DNA of 64,000 nt from Flavobacterium anhuiense (GCF_900101855.1 NZ_FMVC01000007.1:204345-268344), one strand, 5' to 3'. Shown: positions 27,342-36,530, counted from the first letter of the stretch. Numbers and translations: made by a program. The notes: generated by a model not told the origin, from the letters alone.

Positions 27342-29858
27342 TTATTTCTTCTCTTCGACATTCACTTTGTTTAAGAAAATCCAGGTATCGTCTGGTTTTG
27401 CGCCTTCAATTCCCGATTGGTATTTTTTCATTAAAGCATTCCATTGATCTACTTTCGGATTATTTTCAGTTGTTTTTGGATTTAGTTTATCCAAGCTTTC
27501 CCCTTTCGGAATACTGATTACCAAGATTAATTGTCTGTCTTTTTTGAAAACTTGCAATTGCTGAAAATCGGCATTACAGAAACCTTTGGCAACTTCTGGC
27601 CATTTCTCGAATTGCGTTTTGTGATACTCTACATATTCTTTTTGCAGTTTTTCATCGGCAGGAAGATTTGCTGTTAAAACCACATTTTCCCAATCTGATG
27701 CTGGTTTTGAATCTTTACATCTTTCGAAGTTCTGGAAATCGTAAACCAAATCTTCATAGATTTTAATTTGTAAAGATGGAAAAGCACCCGCCAGTTTACG
27801 TTTTGTTCTTTCTGGCTGATTCATTTTTCCGTAAATCACCAAATGATTTTTCCATTGGTACAATTCCTGACCAACGATTCTAAATCCAACCAAAGTCGAT
27901 TTGATTTTTTCGATATCAAAATCAGAGCCTATCAACTCGATGGCATAAGGTTTTGGCATTTCCTGCAAGCCCCATTTTTCGTCGATAACAACTTCTTTTT
28001 CTAGGTCTTTATATGGCGCTCTAATTCCAGCAGCATCTTTAATTTTTGAACTTACATACGGATCGTTGTGTTCCCAAATATTTCCTTTTGGACCATTATG
28101 ATTTTTAAGGATTTTCTTTTCGGCAATCCAGTTATTTTTAATGGTAAAGCCTTCACTTCCTTCATCAGTATACAGATACAGCCATAAAAACGGGTCGTGT
28201 GCATACGGACTGTTGTACACTTTATCAATGTAGTTTTCTTCTATTCGGCTATTTGGCTGAGCAGAAAGCGTGTAAATTCCCGAAACATCATGCAAATGTT
28301 TGGCATAATGATGAATTTTATTTCCTATAATTTTATTGTTTTGCATCACATTAGGTGTGTGCGTCCAACCCCAACCCATTGCGATTCCAGAATACGATAC
28401 ATCCGAAATTTCGTTGTGTTCAATCGTAATATTTCGAACAAAACCAGCACTGATTCCAAGAGTTCCCCAATCTTCATTGGTAACGTTTGTGATTAAATTA
28501 TCAGAAATCACTTCATCCGAACACATTTCTCTTTCATCTTTTATGATTAAAGGCAAATGCGCTTCAAAAGCTTCTTCAGAGAAAATTCCAACATTAATGG
28601 CACTTCCACCAATGTCTTTAAATAAATTTCCTTTTACAGTATTGTGATTTGTTCCTTTATTTAAATCTAAACCAGTCGAAGCCAAATGCTCAAAACGGCA
28701 TGATTCAAACTGAATATTATTAGCATAATTTACTTCAACCGCAGCACGAGGTCTTCCCACCCAAGCCTGATTCTCTAAATTGGCCTGATTTGGAGTTCCT
28801 GGCTGTTTCAATTTATAAGCATCCAGCAAATACAAACCTGACTGCAATGGCACGTGACCTTGTTGCGATGGACGAAGCCAGTTGCTGTATTGAAACGAAA
28901 TTCCTTTAAATTGAAAATGATGTACAGGAGAATCGATTGTTCCTTTTACTTCCAATAAATTTTCTAAAACTGGAGCTGTAACGGTAACCGAATTCATTTC
29001 TTCGCCAGCTCTTGGAATATAATAGATTTTAGCATTTCTCTTATCCAAATACCATTCTCCAGGCTCGTTTAAAAGCGAAAAAGCATTGTTTAAGAAATAG
29101 GCTGAATTTCCGTTGTTTTTAGAAATCCACGGTGCTGGCCAAGGATGCTCGCTTTGAATACGGCTTTCTGGTTCTTCAAACGAAAGTTTAGCACTGTCTT
29201 TTTGAACTTCTATATTTTTGATACGCAAATTAGCATTCGACCACCATTGCACAATAAACATTTCCATTCCTGGTTCGAACTTGACCGATTTATCTTTAAA
29301 CGGAATCCAACAGGTTTGTTCTTCGTGATTCCACGATAAAATACGTTCCATAGACGTTCCAGCTGTATTTTTGGCTCTTACGGCTTTTTTTCCGTTTACC
29401 CACAATTGTCTATAATCAATCATGCTTCCCGCTTTTTTAGGAGCATCAGCCACCCAAACTGATCCTTTTTTAAGTCCGTTGATAACGGTTGTAGATTTTG
29501 TCCAGTTTTTGATTTCGATTCCGCCATTTATAATAGGTCTTGCATTTGCATCGGCTACAATTGTTGTCGGACTTTCCGCCGTTCCCGAATCTTCAGGACG
29601 CACAAATAAAGGTTCGTTTAAATAATACGTTCCGTTCATTACTATGATTCGGATTCCGTCTTTTATAGATGGATCTTTTAATCGGCGTAGTTCTCTGGCT
29701 TTTCGCATCGCCATGTGAACTGTTGCCAGCGGACTTGATTTTGTTCCGATGTTCGAATCTTTTCCTGATGGTGAAACCCAAATTTCAGCTCCACTTGCCG
29801 AAAGCGAGAATACCATCAAAAAAACAATTAGTAATTTGTTGAAAGGAATTAAACGCAT
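27342..29858 (-). CDS. Secreted beta-helix (GH141-like) protein fused to L-rhamnose-mutarotase-like modules
   Basis: 838 residues with a signal peptide (about 1-24). IWVSPSGKDSNIGTKSSPLATV (about 26-47) is the usual opening of right-handed beta-helix glycan enzymes including GH141. Helix rungs run to about residue 630 (NHNTVKGNLFKDIGGSAINVG, ITIEHNEISDVSYSGIAMGWG). From about 640 the protein changes fold: residues 736-838 match the rhamnose mutarotase pattern EY..H....WPEV with His746 and VDQWNALMKKY near 805. Residues 645-730 look like a second, more diverged ferredoxin-like half. Mutarotases interconvert alpha and beta L-rhamnose. The fusion suggests release of a deoxy sugar followed by anomer exchange, which is inference. 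Divergent from GH28. Confidence 0.68.
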   Translation of the reverse strand: MRLIPFNKLLIVFLMVFSLSASGAEIWVSPSGKDSNIGTKSSPLATVHMAMRKARELRRLKDPSIKDGIRIIVMNGTYYLNEPLFVRPEDSGTAESPTTIVADANARPIINGGIEIKNWTKSTTVINGLKKGSVWVADAPKKAGSMIDYRQLWVNGKKAVRAKNTAGTSMERILSWNHEEQTCWIPFKDKSVKFEPGMEMFIVQWWSNANLRIKNIEVQKDSAKLSFEEPESRIQSEHPWPAPWISKNNGNSAYFLNNAFSLLNEPGEWYLDKRNAKIYYIPRAGEEMNSVTVTAPVLENLLEVKGTIDSPVHHFQFKGISFQYSNWLRPSQQGHVPLQSGLYLLDAYKLKQPGTPNQANLENQAWVGRPRAAVEVNYANNIQFESCRFEHLASTGLDLNKGTNHNTVKGNLFKDIGGSAINVGIFSEEAFEAHLPLIIKDEREMCSDEVISDNLITNVTNEDWGTLGISAGFVRNITIEHNEISDVSYSGIAMGWGWTHTPNVMQNNKIIGNKIHHYAKHLHDVSGIYTLSAQPNSRIEENYIDKVYNSPYAHDPFLWLYLYTDEGSEGFTIKNNWIAEKKILKNHNGPKGNIWEHNDPYVSSKIKDAAGIRAPYKDLEKEVVIDEKWGLQEMPKPYAIELIGSDFDIEKIKSTLVGFRIVGQELYQWKNHLVIYGKMNQPERTKRKLAGAFPSLQIKIYEDLVYDFQNFERCKDSKPASDWENVVLTANLPADEKLQKEYVEYHKTQFEKWPEVAKGFCNADFQQLQVFKKDRQLILVISIPKGESLDKLNPKTTENNPKVDQWNALMKKYQSGIEGAKPDDTWIFLNKVNVEEKK

Positions 29859-30240
29859 TATTTATAGTATTGATTTTTTTCTTGAGCTAAAATTACGAGG
29901 CATTTATTTAAAGCGCTATAATTTTTACAAATAAATGTACTTTTAACACTTTTACCAAATAACAGGGACAATTTAAAAGAATATAAAATTACAGGCATCC
30001 TGTACCCTCCTGCAATACTGGGTTTAAAACATTCTTTTTAAAAACCTGACTTTTCATTATCTTCTGATTTCACAATCAAAAAAAGTTAAATTCATAATAA
30101 TTCTGTGATAAAGTGCCTAAAAATAGCTTTTGATAATATTTTTTTAATAAATTTGTGTAATCGATTACATTTAAATATTATCATTTATAAGAACTTAAAT
30201 TTTCATATAAATAAAATAAACACCAAAAAATTTACTAACA
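29859..30240. other. Divergent intergenic region between beta-helix and GH28 genes
   Basis: This AT-rich spacer carries promoters for both directions and no supported coding frame. Its clearest signal is the promoter and palindrome at 30129-30169 for GH28. Confidence 0.5.
30129..30169 (+). promoter_or_regulatory. GH28 promoter with LacI-type palindrome
   Basis: TTTG (30129-30132) and TAAATTTG (30148-30155) resemble the Bacteroidota -33/-7 elements, though the 15-base spacing is short. Directly after the -7 box is a perfect palindrome, TGTAATCGATTACA (30156-30169), with the central CG typical of LacI-family operators, covering the expected transcription start. A partial copy, CAATCGATTACA, lies at 35348-35359 in the region 3 promoter. 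Confidence 0.5.
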
Positions 30241-31923
30241 ATGAAAACCAACCGACTAAAATTTGCTTCTCTTGTACTTGCATTAATGATGTGTCTGAGT
30301 TCTAAAAATGGGATTGCCCAGAGCGTTTCGAATAGCACTTACCAAAACATTGAGTTTAAAATGTCTAAAGTTAACGAACCCGTTATTCCGAATTACAGTG
30401 TAAATTTAAAAGACTTTGGAGCTGTAAACGGTGGTTATGTTTTAAACACAAAAGCTTTTGCTGATGCGATTGATGCACTTTCTAAAAAAGGCGGAGGAAA
30501 ATTAATTATTCCACCTGGAATTTGGCTGACTGGTCCAATCATTCTAAAAAGCAATATCGAATTGCATGCTGAAACTGGTGCGTTGATTAAATTTTCTACT
30601 GATAAATCTTTATATCCTATTATAGAAACAAGCTTTGAAGGTTTAAACACTTGGCGATGCATATCTCCTATTTACGGAAAAAACTTAGAGAATATCGCTT
30701 TTACTGGAAATGGCGTTTGGGATGGTTCTGGCGAAGCTTGGCGACAAGTTAAAAAGAGCAAACTGACAGATGAGCAATGGAAAAAATTTGTCGCTTCTGG
30801 CGGAGTTTTAAATGAAAAGAAAGACAGCTGGTATCCTTCTGAACAATATTTAAAAGGTGCTAAAGGAGCAGATCAGAACATTCGTCTTGACTTGAAAACG
30901 AAAGAAGATTTTGAAGCGATTCATGATTTTCTCCGTCCGGTTTTGGTCAGCATTCAAAATAGTAAACGAGTAATGTTTGACGGGCCTGTTTTCCAAAATT
31001 CTCCAGCTTGGAATATTCATCCTTTATTAATTGAAGATTTAATTGTTCGAAACATAACCGTTCGTAATCCGTGGTTTTCTCAAAATGGTGATGGTCTCGA
31101 TGTTGAATCTTGTAAAAATGTAGTAATTGAAAATTCAAGTTTTGATGTCGGTGATGATGCGATTTGTATTAAATCTGGAAAAGACAAAGACGGACGTGAC
31201 AGAGGCGTTCCTTGCGAAAATATCATTGTAAAAAATAATATTGTTTATCACGGTCACGGCGGTGTTACGGTTGGAAGTGAAATGTCTGGCGGGGTAAAAA
31301 ATCTGCATGTTTCAAACTGTACTTTTATGGGAACTGATGTTGGTCTACGTTTCAAGAGTACTCGCGGGCGTGGCGGTGTTGTAGAAAATATCTACATCTC
31401 AGACGTTTTTATGACTGATATTCCGTCACAAGCGATTTCATTTGATTTGTATTATGGCGGGAAATCTATTGCTGAAACTTTAGCCGAAGGCGGAAATACC
31501 GTTAGCACAAAAGCAATTCCTGTAAACGAAGAAACACCTCAGTTTAAAAATATTGTGATCAAAAATATTACGATTAAAGGTGCTCAGCAAGCGGTATTTT
31601 TACAAGGTCTTCCTGAAATGAATTTAGAAAATATTGAAATCACAAACTTGATTGCTAAAGCACAAAAAGGATTTTCTATTATTGACGCTAACGGAATTAA
31701 AATCAGCAACGCACAATTGGATATCGAAGCCAAAAACGCTTTCGAAATTTATAATACTAAAAACCTTTCGCTGAAAAATATCGAGTTTAATCCTTCTTCT
31801 TCAAATGCCATTACGATTAATGGTGAAGCAAGTAAGAATATTGATTTGAGTGGTTCTTCAGCTAATTTTTCGAAGACGACAACTATTGACAAAAATGTTC
31901 CTAAGAAAGCGGTTAAATTCTAG
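30241..31923 (+). CDS. GH28 polygalacturonase family enzyme
   Basis: 560 residues with a signal peptide (about 1-27, ending GIAQS). The right-handed beta-helix carries the GH28 catalytic sites: GDGLD at 283-287, GDD at 304-306, GHGG with the conserved His at 338-341, and RFKS at 370-373. GH28 enzymes hydrolyse alpha-1,4-galacturonan or the galacturonate-rhamnose backbone of rhamnogalacturonan. The long insertion at about 165-225 is common in Bacteroidota exo-acting members. The gene stands alone on the plus strand, divergent from the beta-helix/mutarotase gene, and ends before a strong bidirectional terminator. Confidence 0.9.
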   Translation: MKTNRLKFASLVLALMMCLSSKNGIAQSVSNSTYQNIEFKMSKVNEPVIPNYSVNLKDFGAVNGGYVLNTKAFADAIDALSKKGGGKLIIPPGIWLTGPIILKSNIELHAETGALIKFSTDKSLYPIIETSFEGLNTWRCISPIYGKNLENIAFTGNGVWDGSGEAWRQVKKSKLTDEQWKKFVASGGVLNEKKDSWYPSEQYLKGAKGADQNIRLDLKTKEDFEAIHDFLRPVLVSIQNSKRVMFDGPVFQNSPAWNIHPLLIEDLIVRNITVRNPWFSQNGDGLDVESCKNVVIENSSFDVGDDAICIKSGKDKDGRDRGVPCENIIVKNNIVYHGHGGVTVGSEMSGGVKNLHVSNCTFMGTDVGLRFKSTRGRGGVVENIYISDVFMTDIPSQAISFDLYYGGKSIAETLAEGGNTVSTKAIPVNEETPQFKNIVIKNITIKGAQQAVFLQGLPEMNLENIEITNLIAKAQKGFSIIDANGIKISNAQLDIEAKNAFEIYNTKNLSLKNIEFNPSSSNAITINGEASKNIDLSGSSANFSKTTTIDKNVPKKAVKF

Positions 31924-31937
31924 AATCAATTTTCAAA

Positions 31938-32028
31938 TATAGCCCGTGGTTTCAACCACAGTAACGTAATTTTGTCACGTATTGCATTTCTCACATTGTG
32001 TCCCCGAGGTTGAAACCACGGGCTATAT
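31938..32028. repeat. CCGTGGTTTCAACCAC inverted repeat
   Basis: Left arm TAGCCCGTGGTTTCAACCAC and right arm TGAAACCACGGGCTATA are the same element as at 24437-24523. It lies just past the GH28 stop codon. Confidence 0.6.
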
Positions 32029-32111
32029 TTTAACCGTTTTAATAAGAGGCCAAAGGCCTCAAAGCATCACCATAGGGCAACGCCCTATGATTTTTCATAA
32101 ACCTGCATTAT

Positions 32112-32180
32112 AAAGCCCTGAAAGGGCGTAAGCAATTACGTGACGATTAATGCTTACGCCCTTTCAGGGCTTTTTTACTT
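32112..32180. terminator. Strong bidirectional terminator hairpin
   Basis: A 23-base perfect stem (arms 32112-32134 and 32151-32173; core AGCCCTGAAAGGGCG) is followed by a T tract. It separates the convergent GH28 and lactonase genes. Smaller REP-like palindromes surround it: GAGGCCAAAGGCCTC (32046-32060), CATAGGGCAACGCCCTATG (32071-32089) and AGCCTTTAAGGCT (about 32226-32238). The 31,924-32,275 spacer has no coding frame. Confidence 0.7.
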
Positions 32181-32275
32181 CTTGCTATTTGCTGTCACTG
32201 GGCGTTGCCCTGTGTTCATGATATGAGCCTTTAAGGCTCTTATAATCTATGAGCTAACTCATAACAACTCATAGA

Positions 32276-33106
32276 TTATAACTTATAAAACTCCTTCGCA
32301 TTTTCAAACCAAATCTTATTCTGGTCATCAATCGAAAATTCAGCAATATAATCTTCCAAAGTTTTCACTACTTCATGATAATCAGAAGCTACATTAAGAA
32401 CCGGCCAGTCTGATCCGTACATTAATTTATCAACTGAAAAATTTTCAAAAATCACATCTAAATACGGTTTTAAATCTTCTGGTTTCCAGTTTTTCCAATC
32501 GGCTTCTGTTACCATTCCTGAGATTTTGCACCAAACATTGTCATATTTTGCGATTTCTTCGATTCCTTTTTTCCAAGAATCAATACTTCCTGATTTAATA
32601 TCTGGTTTCGCAATATGATCAATTACAAACTTTTGGTTTGGAAAATCTTTAACCAAACATATTGCAGCCGGAAGTTGTCTATGAAAAATTAAAATATCGT
32701 AAGTATAATTAAATGGTTGTAAAGCTGCGATTCCTCTCCTGAATTCTGCTCCATCCATAAAATCATCCGCTTCGCCTTGAACTACATGTCTAAACCCTTT
32801 TAGTTTTTTTTGATCTGAAAAGAATTGCAAACGTCCCTCGATATTTTCATTTCGCAAATCGATCCATCCTACAACTCCTTTTATAAAATCATTTTTAGCA
32901 GCTAAATCCAATAAAAAATGGGTTTCTTCTTCCGATTGGCTTGCTTGAACCGCAACACAGCCTTCAAACTCATTTTCTTTTAATAATGGCTCAAGGTCTT
33001 TAGGAAGAAAATCTCTTTGAATATTCTGCATCGTTTCATCAATCCAGCTGTCTCGAACGGGGTCAAACTTCCAAAAGTGCTGATGGGAATCTATTCTTTT
33101 ACTCAT
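32276..33106 (-). CDS. Amidohydrolase-family sugar lactonase (L-fuconolactonase / rhamnonolactonase type)
   Basis: 276 residues, no signal peptide, cytoplasmic. The Amidohydrolase_2 TIM barrel shows the metal-binding start DSHQHFW (residues 6-12), KGFRHVVQGE near 103, VIDHIAKP near 152 and the terminal MYGSDWPV with the conserved Asp. This family (COG3618) hydrolyses 1,4- or 1,5-lactones of L-fuconate, L-rhamnonate or L-galactonate. Its start is six bases after the SDR stop, so lactonase, SDR and zinc dehydrogenase form an operon. The set fits oxidation of a sugar to a lactone followed by ring opening. The stop codon is followed by an ATGAGTT-rich hairpin. Confidence 0.82.
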   Translation of the reverse strand: MSKRIDSHQHFWKFDPVRDSWIDETMQNIQRDFLPKDLEPLLKENEFEGCVAVQASQSEEETHFLLDLAAKNDFIKGVVGWIDLRNENIEGRLQFFSDQKKLKGFRHVVQGEADDFMDGAEFRRGIAALQPFNYTYDILIFHRQLPAAICLVKDFPNQKFVIDHIAKPDIKSGSIDSWKKGIEEIAKYDNVWCKISGMVTEADWKNWKPEDLKPYLDVIFENFSVDKLMYGSDWPVLNVASDYHEVVKTLEDYIAEFSIDDQNKIWFENAKEFYKL

Positions 33107-33112
33107 AACTTT

Positions 33113-33910
33113 TTAATTAACATCGCTGATTAATGCACGATCTAAATGTACGTAACCTCCATCCACAAAAACAAATTGTCCTGTAGTATGCGACGATTTT
33201 TCTGAAATGATGAAAAGTGCCGTATCTGCAATTTCTTCTGTTTTGGTCATTCTTCCTTCAAACGGAATGCTTTTGTTGATTTTCTTTAAAACCGTTTCAC
33301 CATCAGGCAATGTTTTAATCCAATCTTCGTAGGCCGGTGTGTAACTTTCTGCAATAATAATTGCATTCGAGCGAATTCCATAATGAATCAAATCGACAGC
33401 CCATTCTCTTGTTAATCCCAAAACTCCACCTTTGGCAGCAGCGTAACCAGAAGTTCCGCCTTGCCCTGTTAAAGCGACTTTTGAACCAATATTTAGAATA
33501 TTTCCTTTGGATTCCTTTAAATATGGAAGCGAATATTTAGCCAATAAAAAGTAACTGACAACATTCAGTTTCAAAGAATTCATAAAATCCTCGTAGCTTG
33601 AATCTAGTCCTGCTCCGTCATTTACGCCCACATTATTGATTATAGCGTCAATTCTCCCATATTTAGCTCCAATTACTTTTACAGCATTTTCCATTGCCAC
33701 AGGATCGGTTACGTCAGTCTGCACAAATAATGAATTAACGCCTCTTTTTTGAAGTTTTTCCACGTATTCGAAACCTCTTGCGTTTCTATCAACCAAAACC
33801 GGAATTGCACCTTCATCCGCTAATCTGTTAACGATTGTTTCTCCGATACTGCCTTCTTTTCCAGCCGAACCAGAAACGACAACTATTTTATTTTTTAAGT
33901 TTAAATCCAT
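33113..33910 (-). CDS. SDR-family sugar dehydrogenase
   Basis: 265 residues with a classical short-chain dehydrogenase fold. The glycine-rich loop is GSAGKEGSIG (14-23), the NNVG motif lies at 92-95, and Ser143, Tyr156 and Lys160 (YAAAK) form the catalytic set. Asp41 at the end of strand 2 favours NAD over NADP. Likely reactions are oxidation of the free sugar at C1 to its lactone, or of a 2-keto-3-deoxy acid, as in oxidative fucose and rhamnose pathways. It lies between the lactonase and the zinc dehydrogenase with short spacers (6 and 65 bases). Cytoplasmic. The exact substrate is not readable. Confidence 0.84.
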   Translation of the reverse strand: MDLNLKNKIVVVSGSAGKEGSIGETIVNRLADEGAIPVLVDRNARGFEYVEKLQKRGVNSLFVQTDVTDPVAMENAVKVIGAKYGRIDAIINNVGVNDGAGLDSSYEDFMNSLKLNVVSYFLLAKYSLPYLKESKGNILNIGSKVALTGQGGTSGYAAAKGGVLGLTREWAVDLIHYGIRSNAIIIAESYTPAYEDWIKTLPDGETVLKKINKSIPFEGRMTKTEEIADTALFIISEKSSHTTGQFVFVDGGYVHLDRALISDVN

Positions 33911-33975
33911 TTTGTGGGTATTTAAAAGTTATCAAGCAAACCTAACAGGTTTTAAAAACCTGTTAGGTTTCTCTC

Positions 33976-34989
33976 CTAATCTATTTCAATTAACGCTTTG
34001 ATTACATTATTTTTAGGATCAATCAAGTTCCCGAAATCAGTAATCATTTCATCAAAACTAGTTCTGTGTGTAATGTATTTTTTAGGATCTATTTTTCCTT
34101 CTTTCAAACATTTCATCACATATTCGAAATCTTCAATAGTCGCATTTCTGCTGCTCATTAAAGTCGATTCTCTTTTGTGAAAATCAGGATGACTGAAACT
34201 TAATTCTCCTTTTTGAAGTCCAACCAAAACAAATCTTCCGCCATGCGAAATATAATTGAAAGCACTGTTCATCACTTTCTGGTTTCCAGTCGCATCAATT
34301 ACCACATTTGCCATATCGCCATTGGTCAATTCAGCTAATTTTTGAGCCACGTCATCGTTCAACGGATTAATCGTTTCATCAGCATTTAGTTCCGTTTTAC
34401 AGAAATTTAATCTATAATCGTTAATGTCCATTACAATTACCTTTGCTCCAGCAATTTTAGTAAACTGAATCAAACCAATTCCAATTGGACCTGCTCCCAT
34501 AACCAAAACCGTATCCGTTGGTTTTACAGCCGCTCGTCTTACTCCGTGTGCTGCAATTGCCAAAGGCTCCACCAAAGCCAATTCATCATAATCTAAACCT
34601 TGACCGTGCAGTAAATATTGTTCAGGAATCGAAACATATTCAGCCATTCCGCCATCAATGTGAACGCCGAAAACTTTAATATTTACACAGCAGTTTGTTA
34701 ATCCGTTTCTGCAGGCAACACATTTTCCACAGTTAAAATATGGAATAAAAGTCACTTTATCACCTGGTTTAAAACCTGGAGCATTTCCTTTTACATATTC
34801 TGCAGCCAATTCGTGGCCTAAAATTCTTGGATATTCAAAATAAGGCTGAGTGCCGCCAAAGGCATGAATATCTGTTCCACAGATACCAATTCTTTTAATT
34901 TTCAATAAGACTTCACCTTCTTTTGGTTCTGGAATACTGGTTTCTTTTAATAGAAATTCCTGCGGTTTTTCGCAAACAATGTATTTCAT
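33976..34989 (-). CDS. Zinc-dependent MDR dehydrogenase, sugar (acid) type
   Basis: 337 residues. Catalytic zinc ligands are visible in ICGTDIH (Cys37) and GHE (His59, Glu60), and structural zinc ligands at Cys87, Cys90, Cys93 and Cys101. The Rossmann loop is GAGPIGIG near 165-172. The family includes sorbitol, threonine and L-galactonate 5-dehydrogenases. It is first in the minus-strand operon with the SDR and lactonase, and its promoter region contains one arm of the mirrored element (35105-35133). A role in oxidising a hydroxyl of a deoxy-sugar acid is the simplest reading, but other sugar alcohols are possible. Confidence 0.85.
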   Translation of the reverse strand: MKYIVCEKPQEFLLKETSIPEPKEGEVLLKIKRIGICGTDIHAFGGTQPYFEYPRILGHELAAEYVKGNAPGFKPGDKVTFIPYFNCGKCVACRNGLTNCCVNIKVFGVHIDGGMAEYVSIPEQYLLHGQGLDYDELALVEPLAIAAHGVRRAAVKPTDTVLVMGAGPIGIGLIQFTKIAGAKVIVMDINDYRLNFCKTELNADETINPLNDDVAQKLAELTNGDMANVVIDATGNQKVMNSAFNYISHGGRFVLVGLQKGELSFSHPDFHKRESTLMSSRNATIEDFEYVMKCLKEGKIDPKKYITHRTSFDEMITDFGNLIDPKNNVIKALIEID

Positions 34990-35381
34990 TTTATACTTTC
35001 TTTAATTTTATTTTGATAAGCAATTGCTTTCCATCTACTTGTTCCTAAATGGCAATTCTTTCATTTAGAAATTCAAAATTCTTCAAAAAAGAACAAAGCA
35101 AAACTAATAAATGTAAAAATTACAATTACAAAAATACCTTTTAAAAATTAATATCCGAGATATATTTTATTTTCAACCTATTAATATAACTAAACTTTAA
35201 ACTTTTATAACATATTTTAAATGGTTTGTAAAAATTATATCAATAATTATCACTTTATGCAAAAAAGATTTCTTAAAAAGAAAGGATTTCTTGCCCATTA
35301 AAATCTAATTCCTACTTTTGTAATTGTAATTTTTACATTTATTAATTCAATCGATTACATTATCCAAAACTTTTAGATAAA
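34990..35381. other. Divergent control region of region 3
   Basis: No coding frame is supported. The spacer is very AT-rich and contains the two mirrored elements and both promoters listed separately. The central part (35134-35315) shows no other clear repeat. Confidence 0.5.
35105..35344. promoter_or_regulatory. Mirrored 29-base operator-like elements in divergent promoters
   Basis: The sequences at 35105-35133 and 35316-35344 are exact reverse complements over 29 bases. Their core, read in each direction of transcription, is TGTAATTGTAATTTTTACAT, which contains TGTAA-N3-TTACA. Each copy begins at the end of a TAnnTTTG -7 box: TACTTTTG (35313-35320) for the plus genes, with TTG at 35291-35293 and 19-base spacing, and TATTTTTG (35129-35136, minus strand) for the dehydrogenase operon. 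Just downstream on the plus side is CAATCGATTACA (35348-35359). Confidence 0.65.
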
Positions 35382-36530
35382 ATGATAAAATTAAAAGGCA
35401 TAACTTGGAACCATACAAGAGGTCTGCTTCCGATGGTTGCGACATCGCAGCGTTTTACTGAACTACATCCTAAAGTTGAAATTTCTTGGGAAAAAAGAAG
35501 CCTACAAGAATTTGCCGATGCTTCAATCGAAGACCTAGCCAAAAGGTTTGATTTATTGGTAATTGATCATCCTTGGACAGGTTTTGGAGCGCAGACCAAA
35601 GCGATTCTTCCGTTATCTCATTATTTATCTCCAGCATATATTAAAGATCTAGAAATTAATACCGTTGGAAAATCATACGGAAGTTATGTTTTTCACGATA
35701 AATTATGGGCGTTGCCAATTGATGCAGCGACTCCTGTTGCCTCTGCACGATTAGACCTTTTGAAAAAAAATAATTTAGAAGTTCCAAAAACTTACGACGA
35801 TTTATTGGCTTTAGCTAAAAAAGGTTTAGTGGCTTTTGCTGGAATACCAGTTGACGTATTGATGAGTTTTTATATGTTTTGCTGTAGTTTGGGTGAAGCT
35901 CCTTTTCTTTCTGAAGAAAAAGTGATTTCTGAAGCTACTGGAATCAAAGCGCTTCAAATGTTTAGAGAGTTGGCTCAATTGATTGATCCTGCTAACTTTA
36001 ATCGTAACCCAATTCAAGTTTACGAAGCTATGGCCAATTCAGACGAAATTGCGTATTGCCCATTTGCTTATGGCTATTCTAACTATTCCCGCATTGGCTA
36101 CAGCCAAAACCTTTTACATTTTTATGATTTAGTTCGTTTGAATGATAATCCAATGATTTCTTCTCTAGGAGGAACTGGTTTGGCTGTTTCTTCATTTAGC
36201 GAACATAGTGAAACTGCCATAAAATATGCTGAATTTACTTGTTCGTCACAAGTACAGCAGAATATTTATACGGATAACGGCGGTCAACCGGGACATTTGC
36301 AAGCTTGGAAAAGCGAGAGAATTAATGGTGTAACGCATGATTATTTCAAAAATACACTTCCTGCGTTAGAGCGTGCTTTCCTTCGTCCAAGATATTACGG
36401 ACATATGTATTTCCAAGATCATGCAGGAGATGTGGTTCGCAATTATTTGATGAATGGCGGAGACGAATTAAAAGTATTGGAAGAAATGAATTCGCTTTAC
36501 GCGGAATCTCAAAAAATACAAACCGTATGA
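35382..36530 (+). CDS. Family 1 solute-binding-protein-like protein lacking a signal peptide (SBP1)
   Basis: 382 residues. The start MIKLKGITWNHTRGLLPMV goes straight into the first strand of the fold, so there is no Sec or lipoprotein signal and the product should be cytoplasmic. The periplasmic-binding-protein fold is supported by FDLLVIDHPWTGFG (54-67), LWALPIDAATPVASARLDLLKKNNLEVPKTYDDLLAL (split by reading; about 109-145), and SSLGGTGLAVSSFSEHSETAIKYAEF later. No ABC permease or ATPase gene is nearby. Its stop overlaps the start of the CoA-transferase gene by four bases, so the two are translationally coupled. Similar signal-less members next to CoA-transferases exist in other bacteria, from memory; their function is unknown to me. 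Confidence 0.75.
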   Translation: MIKLKGITWNHTRGLLPMVATSQRFTELHPKVEISWEKRSLQEFADASIEDLAKRFDLLVIDHPWTGFGAQTKAILPLSHYLSPAYIKDLEINTVGKSYGSYVFHDKLWALPIDAATPVASARLDLLKKNNLEVPKTYDDLLALAKKGLVAFAGIPVDVLMSFYMFCCSLGEAPFLSEEKVISEATGIKALQMFRELAQLIDPANFNRNPIQVYEAMANSDEIAYCPFAYGYSNYSRIGYSQNLLHFYDLVRLNDNPMISSLGGTGLAVSSFSEHSETAIKYAEFTCSSQVQQNIYTDNGGQPGHLQAWKSERINGVTHDYFKNTLPALERAFLRPRYYGHMYFQDHAGDVVRNYLMNGGDELKVLEEMNSLYAESQKIQTV

